Source: an uncultured Schwartzia sp. (GTDB taxonomy: Bacteria > Bacillota > Negativicutes > Selenomonadales > Selenomonadaceae). From it: a stretch of DNA of 18,921 nucleotides. Made by a program: the position numbers and the translations under genes. Below, piece after piece: positions 1 through 7,066 of this stretch. The stretch covers positions 1 to 18,921 of the forward strand of contig CAJPQU010000018.1 of the NCBI GenBank assembly GCA_905372875.1, read 5' to 3'. Under the pieces are notes generated by a model. That model was not told the origin of the DNA and ran no database searches. It saw only the letters and a program-made list of their open reading frames with translations. The number at the start of each line of letters is the position of its first letter. The first letter of the stretch is position 1.

Positions 1-629
1 CGGATCGCAGCCGCTAAATCGCCGTTGCCCGGGGTGGACAACGACACTTTATTGTTGCTGATAAAGCGAAACGCGATATGAGGATTGGCCAGCGCCTGCC
101 GGACGACACACTCGTTGATTTTCTGCCCTTCGGTATGGGTTGTCTTCATAAATTTTTTTCGGGCCGGCGTATTGAAAAAGAGATCCTCCACCTTAACGGT
201 AGTGCCCACCCGGCATCCGATCTCCCCCTGCTCTTTTCCTTCGCCACCGGCCATTTTTATGCTTGTCCCCAACTCATTCTCTTCCCGCCGGGTCTGCAGG
301 GAAAAACGTGACACGGCCGCAATAGTAGCCAAGGCCTCACCGCGAAAGCCAAGTGTAGATACGGCAATCAAGTCTTCCGCCTTGCGTATCTTGCTCGTGG
401 CATGGCGTTCGACAGCCAAAGCCGCGTCGTCCCTGTCCATGCCGCAGCCGTCGTCTGTCACCCGCATAAAGCTGGTACCTCCAGCCATGATCTCCACTTC
501 GATATGCTTAGCACCGGCGTCGATAGCGTTTTCCAAAAGCTCCTTTATCACCGAGGCAGGACGCTCCACCACTTCCCCGGCGGCAATCTGATTGATGGTA
601 TTTTCATCGAGAACATGGATACGGCTCAT
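1..629 (-). CDS. mutL: DNA mismatch repair protein MutL, N-terminal part (cut by window edge)
   Basis: MutL is the GHKL-ATPase matchmaker that couples MutS mismatch recognition to strand removal. Only the first 209 residues lie in the window; the gene runs off the left edge. Translation of the minus strand from the ATG at 629 gives MSRIHVLDENTINQIAAGEV, the classic MutL start. Three ATPase motifs are visible. Motif I is ELLENAIDAGA, with Glu30 as the likely general base and Asn34 as the Mg ligand. Motif II is DDGCGM at 59-64. Motif III includes the ATSKI lid at 77-81 and GFRGEAL at 94-100. The ATG overlaps the mutS stop as ATGA, so the two are translationally coupled in one operon. Whether the C-terminal domain carries the endonuclease motif seen in most non-enteric MutL proteins cannot be judged here. 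Confidence 0.97.
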   Translation of the reverse strand, partial: MSRIHVLDENTINQIAAGEVVERPASVIKELLENAIDAGAKHIEVEIMAGGTSFMRVTDDGCGMDRDDAALAVERHATSKIRKAEDLIAVSTLGFRGEALATIAAVSRFSLQTRREENELGTSIKMAGGEGKEQGEIGCRVGTTVKVEDLFFNTPARKKFMKTTHTEGQKINECVVRQALANPHIAFRFISNNKVSLSTPGNGDLAAAI

Positions 630-3214
630 GTTTTCCCCGCCTCCTCTCTGGCCTGATTTTGCAGTTTGTACAAGGCATTCATCGCCTCCAAGGGGGTCAT
701 CGTCATGACATCCAGGGAGAGAATCGCAGCGCTCAAAGACGACGTAAAAAGAGACTCCATCGCCGCCTGGGGGGGTGATGCAGCAGCTTTTTCTTCCCGT
801 TCCATCAGGCAGGCCGCACCTTCCTTTTCCGCTTCCAAAGCGTCTAAGATGACTTGCGCCCGTTGGGTGACGGAATTCGGCAGCCCAGCCAGGCGAGCGA
901 CGTGGATACCGTAGGATTTATCGGCACTCCCGGCGACAATGCGCCGGAGAAACACCACCTTCGTGCCACGTTCCTTTACGGCGACGCAATAGTTTTTGAT
1001 ATGTTCACTCTCTAAATCCGTCAGTTCGTGATAATGGGTGGCAAAGAGGGTCTTAGCGTGTATGTGATCCCGAATGTATTCCACCACCGCCCGAGCGATG
1101 CTCATGCCGTCAAAAGTACTCGTTCCCCGCCCAATCTCATCCAAAATGATCAGACTATTTTTGGTCGCATACTTTAATATTTGGGCCACCTCGTTCATCT
1201 CCACCATGAAGGTGCTCTGACCACTGACTAAATCATCGCTGGCCCCGATGCGGGTGAATATCCGATCCACCGGTGAAATGGCTGCCTCCCGAGCCGGAAC
1301 AAAGCTCCCCACTTGGGCCATCAGAGTTAAAAGTGCCGTCTGGCGCATATAGGTTGACTTTCCCGCCATATTCGGACCGGTAATGAGTAGGATTTCCCCT
1401 TCCGCATGATTCAGTGTCGCGTCGTTGGGCACAAAAAGATCCTGGGTCAGGATCCGCTCTACCAAGGGATGGCGACCATCTTTGATACGGATTTCACCAT
1501 TATCCAAAAGCTGCGGGCGGATATAGTTATGGGCGGCAGCAGCTTCCGCCAAACCAGTCAGCACATCCACCTGGGCGATCGCCCGGGCTGTTTGCTGGAT
1601 GCTTGCCAGCTCTTTGACTAATATCTCCCTCAGTTCCATAAAAAGATTGTATTCTAAATTGACAATCTTTTCCTGCGCCCCTAAGATCTTTGTCTCAAAC
1701 TCTTTCAATTCTTCCGTAATGTACCGTTCGGCGTTGGCCAGCGTCTGTTTGCGTACATAATTCGCCGGAACCAACTCCCGGCCACTGTGGCGAACCTCGA
1801 TATAATAACCGAAAACTTTATTATAGCCGATCTTAAGGGTTTTAATGCCAGTTCGCGTCTTCTCCCGCTCTTCCATTTCCTGAAGAAGCTGCTTGCTGTC
1901 GTGCGCCATCCGGCGATATTCATCCAACTCCGCGTGATAGCCGGGACGAATGATACCGCCCTCCCGCACGGAGGCGCCCGGTTCATCCACGATAGCCCGC
2001 GACAAGAGTGTGGCCAACTCATCGTACAATTCGATATTATCGTGTCCAGATCGAAGCAGCGCCGCTTGACGCTCGGCCAAGAGAAATTTGATGCGGGGAA
2101 GCGCCTGAAAGGAAATCTTTAAAGCAACCAGATCTCGGGCATTGGCCGTCCCGACCTCCACTCGGGTCAAAAGCCGTTCAAAATCGTAAATAACCTTGCA
2201 GCTCTCCCTAAGGTCTTGCCGAAGTGCAAAATCCTCCGCTAATTCCGCCACAGCATCCAAGCGTTGATTAATCTGAACGAGGGAAAGCAGTGGATGTTCC
2301 AGCCATTTCTTTAAGAGACGGCTTCCCATAGCCGTCTCCGTGTAATCCAGAACATCCAAGAGGGTATTCTTTTTGCCACCATCCCGCAAATTCCGTGTAA
2401 TTTCCAAATTCCGCAAGGTATTGGCATCCAACACCAAATTCTCACCGGAATCGAGGAACAACAATCGATTCAGATGACTCAGATCCGTCCTGACCGTATC
2501 GTGAAGATAAGCCAGAAGCGTTGCCATCGCAATGCGCGCCGCTTCTTCGTTCGGCCATTCGTTAGCCGGAAAATGACGGCTCAGCCATTCCTTTACCCCC
2601 GTAGTCGTCGCCGAAAGTCTCGTGAGAGAGCAGTCCGGCAATCGCAGCTTCAGGAAAGCGTCAAGGTCCTCGCGGCCCGAAAACTCTCCCGCCAACAAAA
2701 GTTCAGGCATCATCAGGCGGTACAGTTCATCCTGGAGCAGCATCTGCCGATTATCCCCCTGATATATCCCGTAGAAGCACTCCCCCGTCGAAATATCGGC
2801 CCCCGACAGGACCAATACCTCACCTTCCTCGTAAAGCAACGCGATATAATTATTCTGCGTTTCGGAAAGAGCATTCTCCGAAAGGATCGTCCCCGGCGTC
2901 ACGATCTTAATCACTTCACGCTTCGTAAGGCCCGGCGCTTTGGGATCACCGATCTGTTCAGCGATAGCTACCTTATAGCCCTTACGAATAAGACGGGTAA
3001 TATATGTCTCCGCCGCGTGATAGGGAATCCCGCACATCGGTGCCTGGCCCACATCGCCGCTGCGGCTGGTAAGAGTCAGCCCCAGTTCTCGGGAAGCGAT
3101 ACGTGCGTCCTCAAAAAACATTTCATAAAAATCGCCCAGACGAAAGAAGAGAATCTCCTCCGGATGCTGTTCTTTCGTAGCACGATATTGCTGCATCATC
3201 GGGGTCATTTCCAT
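626..3214 (-). CDS. mutS: DNA mismatch repair protein MutS
   Basis: MutS is the mismatch-recognition ATPase that clamps DNA and recruits MutL. The protein is 862 residues, the usual MutS1 length. The mismatch-wedge motif is GDFYEMF at 27-33, with Phe29 and Glu31. The Walker A motif GPNMAGKST lies at 613-621, Walker B with Asp692-Glu693 in ILDEIGRGTSTF, and the H-loop THYHEL at 726-731. The C-terminal dimerisation helices end with MTPLEAMNALYKLQ at about 839-852. The frame stays open 32 codons further upstream to an ATG at 3310. That extension is basic and unlike MutS, and it begins at about the predicted transcription start. I therefore use the ATG at 3214, which has GAGGAG 11 nt upstream; the ATG at 3208 is the alternative. 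It forms an operon with mutL. Confidence 0.97.
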   Translation of the reverse strand: MEMTPMMQQYRATKEQHPEEILFFRLGDFYEMFFEDARIASRELGLTLTSRSGDVGQAPMCGIPYHAAETYITRLIRKGYKVAIAEQIGDPKAPGLTKREVIKIVTPGTILSENALSETQNNYIALLYEEGEVLVLSGADISTGECFYGIYQGDNRQMLLQDELYRLMMPELLLAGEFSGREDLDAFLKLRLPDCSLTRLSATTTGVKEWLSRHFPANEWPNEEAARIAMATLLAYLHDTVRTDLSHLNRLLFLDSGENLVLDANTLRNLEITRNLRDGGKKNTLLDVLDYTETAMGSRLLKKWLEHPLLSLVQINQRLDAVAELAEDFALRQDLRESCKVIYDFERLLTRVEVGTANARDLVALKISFQALPRIKFLLAERQAALLRSGHDNIELYDELATLLSRAIVDEPGASVREGGIIRPGYHAELDEYRRMAHDSKQLLQEMEEREKTRTGIKTLKIGYNKVFGYYIEVRHSGRELVPANYVRKQTLANAERYITEELKEFETKILGAQEKIVNLEYNLFMELREILVKELASIQQTARAIAQVDVLTGLAEAAAAHNYIRPQLLDNGEIRIKDGRHPLVERILTQDLFVPNDATLNHAEGEILLITGPNMAGKSTYMRQTALLTLMAQVGSFVPAREAAISPVDRIFTRIGASDDLVSGQSTFMVEMNEVAQILKYATKNSLIILDEIGRGTSTFDGMSIARAVVEYIRDHIHAKTLFATHYHELTDLESEHIKNYCVAVKERGTKVVFLRRIVAGSADKSYGIHVARLAGLPNSVTQRAQVILDALEAEKEGAACLMEREEKAAASPPQAAMESLFTSSLSAAILSLDVMTMTPLEAMNALYKLQNQAREEAGKT

Positions 3215-3274
3215 GTCTCTTTGTTCTCCTCGTCGGTTCCTCTCATCGCACCACCTCTCACGATGATACTGATG

Positions 3275-3286
3275 AAACGGCCGTTT
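3275..3286. repeat. 12-bp perfect palindrome in the mutS leader
   Basis: AAACGGCCGTTT is a perfect palindrome located about 25-35 nt downstream of the predicted mutS transcription start, a position suitable for an operator. The same 12 bases occur at 12225-12236 inside pcrA. No known operator consensus that I recognise matches it, and chance remains possible. Confidence 0.3.
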
Positions 3287-3316
3287 GCCAACACTGAAAA
3301 CTCTTTTCAAATAGAT

Positions 3317-3345
3317 ATTATAGGGGATAATCCAAACAAAAGCAA
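3317..3345 (-). promoter_or_regulatory. Predicted sigma-A promoter of mutS-mutL
   Basis: The minus strand reads TTGCTT, a 17-nt spacer, then a consensus TATAAT at 3322-3317. Transcription would start near 3309 and give a leader of about 95 nt before the chosen mutS ATG. The -35 box lies inside the U-tract of the tRNA terminator, so terminator and promoter are interleaved. The -10 box is perfect and the -35 box matches 3 of 6 bases. Confidence 0.5.
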
Positions 3346-3374
3346 AGGCGCGCGACTCTGCTTCGTCGCACGCC
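3333..3374 (-). terminator. Rho-independent terminator after tRNA-Arg
   Basis: On the minus strand GGCGTGCGAC (3374-3365) pairs with GTCGCGCGCC (3356-3347). This gives a 10-bp stem with one G-U wobble and an 8-nt loop. It is followed by the T-rich tract TTTGCTTTTGTTT. It begins 12 nt after the encoded CCA of the tRNA and separates the tRNA from mutS. Confidence 0.85.
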
Positions 3375-3386
3375 TGATCCGTCAGA

Positions 3387-3461
3387 TGGTGCGCTCGGGC
3401 AGAGTCGAACTGCCGCTTTCAGCTCCGGAGGCTAACGTCCTATCCACTGGACTACGAGCGC
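3387..3461 (-). tRNA. tRNA-Arg, anticodon CCG
   Basis: A full cloverleaf can be folded by eye on the minus strand. The 7-bp acceptor stem is GCGCTCG with CGAGCGC. A D-arm lies around AGTCCAGTGGATAGGAC. The anticodon stem TTAGC/GCTGA encloses the loop CTCCGGA, which places CCG at positions 34-36 after U33. The T-arm GGCAG/CTGCC encloses TTCGACT. The discriminator is A (3390) and the CCA end is encoded in the DNA (3389-3387). The anticodon reads the arginine codon CGG. It stands alone, with its own promoter and terminator. Confidence 0.95.
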
Positions 3462-3478
3462 TTCATAACATGGTAAGT

Positions 3479-3507
3479 AGTATAGCACACCTTCATAGAC
3501 TTGTCCA
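3479..3507 (-). promoter_or_regulatory. Predicted promoter of tRNA-Arg
   Basis: The minus strand reads TGGACA (5 of 6 matches to TTGACA), a spacer of exactly 17 nt, and TATACT (5 of 6 matches). The predicted start near 3472 lies about 10 nt before the mature tRNA 5' end, as expected for a tRNA gene. Confidence 0.7.
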
Positions 3508-3526
3508 ACTCGCCCAATAGGCGATT

Positions 3527-5533
3527 TCAAACTTGGAATTTCTTAGTTTCCTGATTCAGTCCTTCCGCTAAATTCGACAAATGCCGCGAAGAAGCTGCGA
3601 TCTCTTCCATGGAAGCGGATTGCTCCTCCGTGGCCGCGGACACGCTCTGGGCATGATCCGAATTTTTCGTACTGGTTTCCTGAATAGAAGCAACCTGCGC
3701 GTCTACTACTTGCGTTTCCGTAGCCATCTGCTGAATGCCCGCCGTGATTTCCCCAATGCCTTTCTCTAAGGTTTCAATGGAGGCGAAGATCGCCTGGAAG
3801 CCTTCGTCCGCTGCCCGGACGGAAATCAGTCCCTGCGCAACGCTTTCTGCGCCCTCACCACTGGCAGCAACGGCTTTCCCCATATCCTTTTGAATCGCGC
3901 CGACTAAATCGGCAATCTGCTGGGTAGACATTGCCGATTGTTCAGCTAATTTTCTCACTTCGTCGGCTACCACAGCGAAACCGCGCCCGGCTTCCCCGGC
4001 ACGAGCTGCCTCAATGGCCGCATTGAGAGCCAGAAGATTTGTCTGCCCCGCGATGCCGGAAATCATGGTCACAATCTCGCTGATCTTCTGTGACCCATCT
4101 TTTAAGGCGTCAATGGCAGCAGTAATCGTCTTAGAACCATCCTCAATATGTTCCATGTAGCGCACTACATCGTCAACCGCTTTACGTCCTTCGCCTGCTT
4201 TCAAAGAGGCTTCCGTTGCCGCCTGAGAGACGGCTTTCGCTTTTTGCGCCATATTTCCAGCGCGTTCAGCAATTGTTCCGGCAGCCTGACCGGCGGAAAC
4301 TGCCGCTGACGATTGATCTTCAATCCCCCCAGCGATCTCGGTAATGGAAACAGCCACACTGTTAGAGGCTTCTGCCGACTGCTCGGAAGCTGTATGAAGC
4401 GCGGTAGCCGCATTTGATAATTCTTCGGAATTTTTCTGGATGTTCTGAATGAGAAGGCGCATCGTGCGACGCATGCGGTCGAAGCCGGCAGCCAGCGTAC
4501 CAATCTCATCCTGCGTGTCTATGGCAATCGCTTTCTCCCGCAAATCACCCCGATTAATGTTATCGCTGGCTGCCAGGAGCGTCCGTAAATTACTGCCCAT
4601 TCTCCCTGCCATGACGGCCACAACAACGGAGATGACAACGAGGATCACGAGAGTCAAAATTCCCAACACCTTAAGCAGTTTTATCGATCCGGCCGCCACT
4701 TCTTCCTCAGGCGCCACCGCGACCGCTACCCAAGTACGGCCTGAGAGTTTTATTGATGTGAGGACACCCATCATATCCCGGCCGGTAGATTGCTTATAGC
4801 TAAGAAAAACCGCATCGTCAGAAGTCAATGCCGTCTTAAACGCTGCCACCAATCGTTCATCAATCGTGCGACTGGATGTGACCTGACTGAGATTTAGTTT
4901 ACCAACATTATCTGGTGCCGCTGCATCCACCATGACGACGCCGCTCTCATCACATATGTAGACATGACCCGTTTCCATGAATCTCGTGGCCTCTAAGACA
5001 GGGTTGAAACTCTCCAATTCCAGCGTTCCATAGATAATGCCCACAATCTGATTGCCATCCATAACCGGGTTGGCAATCAACACAATATTCTTTCCTGAAG
5101 AAGGCGACACAAAGGGGGCGGTAATATACGGCTTTTTCGTTTCCCGCACGGTCTTGATATAAATGCCATCAGAACGATCCATTTGCAGATCTGTATCACT
5201 GTAGGCCATACCGTTTAAATCACTGAAAGCCACCATGGCAAAACTCGGCACCCGCCGTTTCGTTTCTGCCAGTGCCGCTAACCTTTGATCATGATCACCA
5301 TGTATGACACGGGGATCGGAAGCCAAAAATTCAAGAAATATCTCCTTTTCCCGTTCAGCCTGCTTCATTTCCAAACCAGCCTGCCGACCTAAAGCCTGAG
5401 ATAAGCTCTTTGCTTCCTCCATTAGCATATTACTGGACATCCGATAACTGATAAAGAAAAAGGCCAAAAAACTGACGGCCAAGATCGGCAACAAAATGAT
5501 CATAAGTTTCGCTCGTATCGATTTTATACTCAT
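3527..5533 (-). CDS. Methyl-accepting chemotaxis protein with dCache-type sensor
   Basis: This is a 668-residue transmembrane chemoreceptor that would relay an external ligand signal to CheW/CheA. Transmembrane helix 1 spans about 9-30. The extracytoplasmic region 31-285 is long enough for a double Cache domain and contains the Cache-like stretch around YITAPFVSPSSGKNIVL. Helix 2 is at about 287-309, HAMP at 310-362, and the long coiled-coil signalling domain at 370-665. The conserved hairpin tip EAGRGFAVVADEVRKLAEQS lies near 514-533. The C-terminus ends in KKFQV with no NWETF-type tether for CheR. The ATG at 5533 is preceded by AGGGGGAG with 8 nt spacing. No che or flagellar gene lies nearby, so this is an orphan receptor. 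The ligand cannot be predicted. Confidence 0.93.
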   Translation of the reverse strand: MSIKSIRAKLMIILLPILAVSFLAFFFISYRMSSNMLMEEAKSLSQALGRQAGLEMKQAEREKEIFLEFLASDPRVIHGDHDQRLAALAETKRRVPSFAMVAFSDLNGMAYSDTDLQMDRSDGIYIKTVRETKKPYITAPFVSPSSGKNIVLIANPVMDGNQIVGIIYGTLELESFNPVLEATRFMETGHVYICDESGVVMVDAAAPDNVGKLNLSQVTSSRTIDERLVAAFKTALTSDDAVFLSYKQSTGRDMMGVLTSIKLSGRTWVAVAVAPEEEVAAGSIKLLKVLGILTLVILVVISVVVAVMAGRMGSNLRTLLAASDNINRGDLREKAIAIDTQDEIGTLAAGFDRMRRTMRLLIQNIQKNSEELSNAATALHTASEQSAEASNSVAVSITEIAGGIEDQSSAAVSAGQAAGTIAERAGNMAQKAKAVSQAATEASLKAGEGRKAVDDVVRYMEHIEDGSKTITAAIDALKDGSQKISEIVTMISGIAGQTNLLALNAAIEAARAGEAGRGFAVVADEVRKLAEQSAMSTQQIADLVGAIQKDMGKAVAASGEGAESVAQGLISVRAADEGFQAIFASIETLEKGIGEITAGIQQMATETQVVDAQVASIQETSTKNSDHAQSVSAATEEQSASMEEIAASSRHLSNLAEGLNQETKKFQV

Positions 5534-5565
5534 TGCATATGCTCCCCCTTATATATTTAGTTTTC

Positions 5566-5598
5566 CGCCATTTTTCATAAAATTCAGGAAAGATGGCG
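5566..5598. repeat. Inverted repeat between gatB and the chemoreceptor gene
   Basis: CGCCAT and TTTC pair with ATGGCG and GAAA across an 11-nt loop, giving 10 pairs with one internal mismatch. There is no U-tract on either side. It lies 33 bp upstream of the chemoreceptor ATG, so it would fold in the mcp leader or act as a weak processing or termination structure. Confidence 0.4.
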
Positions 5599-5604
5599 AG
5601 GATA

Positions 5605-5623
5605 CTTTTCCCAAGGGGAAAAG
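5605..5623. repeat. Perfect 8-bp hairpin immediately after gatB
   Basis: CTTTTCCC and GGGAAAAG pair perfectly around a 3-nt loop, beginning one base after the gatB stop codon. The sequence after it on the minus strand (TATCCTCG) lacks a U-run. It is therefore not a canonical intrinsic terminator, but it may protect the 3' end of the gat transcript. Confidence 0.45.
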
Positions 5624-7066
5624 CTACTTCTCCAAAGCCGCCGCTAATAATTGATTGACGAGCGCAGGATTCGCTTTCCCCTGGGTTTGTTTCATAATCT
5701 GTCCCACCAGCGCGCCGATCGCTTTCTTGTTGCCGCTTTGATAATCAGTCACCGGTTTCGGGTTCGCGGCGATGACGGCTTGGACAATGGTCTCTAACTC
5801 TTTCGTATCGGTAATCTGTACTAATCCTTTGTCTTTGACAATCTTTTCTGGCGCGTCGGCAGAGGTCCACATGGCCGCGAAAACATCCTTTGCGATCTTT
5901 GAGGAGATGGTGCCTTGGCTGATCATCTGTATCATTTTCCCCAAGCGTGAGGCATCTACCGGCGACTCCGTAATCGTTTTGCCTTCCCCATTCAAATGCT
6001 TCGCCAGTTCTCCCATGATCCAGTTCGCTGCCAATTTTGCGTCGGCACCGGTCGCCGTGACGGCATCGAAATACTCGGCCAAAGGACGCGAAGCAGTGAT
6101 ACTGGACGCATCGTAGGCAGACAGGCCATATTCTTTTTCCAGCCGTTCCCGTCGCGCATCTGGCAGCTCCGGTAACGCTTTTCTGTACATCTCAATCTCC
6201 TCTGCCGTCGTGATGATAGGCGGCAGATCAGGCTCCGGCATGTACCGGTAATCTTGAGCTTCTTCCTTGCTCCGCATAGAAAGCGTCACACCCCGTACCG
6301 GATCCCAGGTACGGGTTTCCTGAACGATATGTCCGCCATCCTCTAAAACTTCCGTTTGACGCTCAATTTCGTACTCGATGGCTTCTTCCAACGCCTTGAA
6401 GGAATTGATGTTTTTCATCTCCGTGCGTGTCCCCAGTACTTCGGATCCCACAGGGCGCAGGGAAACATTAATGTCCGCCCGGAGATTGCCCTGCTCCATG
6501 CGGCAATTTGACACATCGATATACTCTAAAATCGATTTGATCTTTTCCATATAGGCGCGGGCCTCCGCAGCGGACGACATGTCCGGCTCGGAGACGATCT
6601 CCAAGAGTGGTACTCCCGTCCGATTATAATCCACGTTGGAAGAGGCGGAATTTTTGATATTCTCTCCTGAATGGACCAATTTACCCGCATCCTCTTCCAT
6701 GTGAATACGAGTGAGCCGAATCCGTTTTGTTTTCCCTGCTTCCATAATGTCTACATAGCCATGTTCGGCGATGGGAAGATCGTATTGAGATGTCTGAAAA
6801 TTTTTCGGCAGATCGGGATAGTAATAATTCTTGCGGTCAAACTTGCTGTATTGGTTAATGGTGCAGTTTGTCGCCAAGCCGGCCTTGATGGCAAATTCCA
6901 CCACCCGGGCGTTCACTACCGGCAAAACTCCCGGCAGACCGAGACAGACCGGACAGACATGCGTATTCTGCTCCGCGCCAAACCCGGTGGCACAACCGCA
7001 AAAGATCTTGGTCTTCGTTTTCAGTTCGCTATGGATTTCCAATCCGATAACAGCTTCGTATTTCAT
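5624..7066 (-). CDS. gatB: Asp-tRNA(Asn)/Glu-tRNA(Gln) amidotransferase subunit B
   Basis: GatB is the kinase/transamidase subunit of GatCAB. It activates the side chain of misacylated Glu-tRNA(Gln) or Asp-tRNA(Asn) and uses ammonia tunnelled from GatA. The protein is 480 residues, a normal length. It starts MKYEAVIGLEIHSELKT, and the N-terminal catalytic cradle includes RKNYYYPDLPKNFQ at 78-91. The four cysteines at 23, 25, 38 and 41 (FCGC ... CPVC) look like a structural metal site. Helical and YqeY-like tRNA-binding domains fill roughly 295-480. The ATG overlaps the gatA stop as ATGA, which implies coupled translation and balanced stoichiometry. It is the last gene of gatC-gatA-gatB. Confidence 0.97.
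   Translation of the reverse strand: MKYEAVIGLEIHSELKTKTKIFCGCATGFGAEQNTHVCPVCLGLPGVLPVVNARVVEFAIKAGLATNCTINQYSKFDRKNYYYPDLPKNFQTSQYDLPIAEHGYVDIMEAGKTKRIRLTRIHMEEDAGKLVHSGENIKNSASSNVDYNRTGVPLLEIVSEPDMSSAAEARAYMEKIKSILEYIDVSNCRMEQGNLRADINVSLRPVGSEVLGTRTEMKNINSFKALEEAIEYEIERQTEVLEDGGHIVQETRTWDPVRGVTLSMRSKEEAQDYRYMPEPDLPPIITTAEEIEMYRKALPELPDARRERLEKEYGLSAYDASSITASRPLAEYFDAVTATGADAKLAANWIMGELAKHLNGEGKTITESPVDASRLGKMIQMISQGTISSKIAKDVFAAMWTSADAPEKIVKDKGLVQITDTKELETIVQAVIAANPKPVTDYQSGNKKAIGALVGQIMKQTQGKANPALVNQLLAAALEK

Noticed and set aside
3215..3310. N-terminal extension of MutS by 32 residues
   Set aside because: The extension is basic and unlike any MutS start. It would begin at about the predicted transcription start, and the ATG at 3214 has a ribosome binding site and gives the normal family length.
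3387..3461. tRNA-Arg as an integration site of a mobile element
   Set aside because: No direct repeat of the tRNA 3' end, integrase gene or excision gene is visible on either side; the 3' flank is a normal terminator and the mutS promoter.
2474..3520. A 348-codon plus-strand frame antisense to mutS and crossing the tRNA
   Set aside because: It runs through the mutS 5' half, a terminator and a tRNA, has an arginine-rich low-sense composition, and shows no domain or good ribosome binding site. It is a shadow of mutS.
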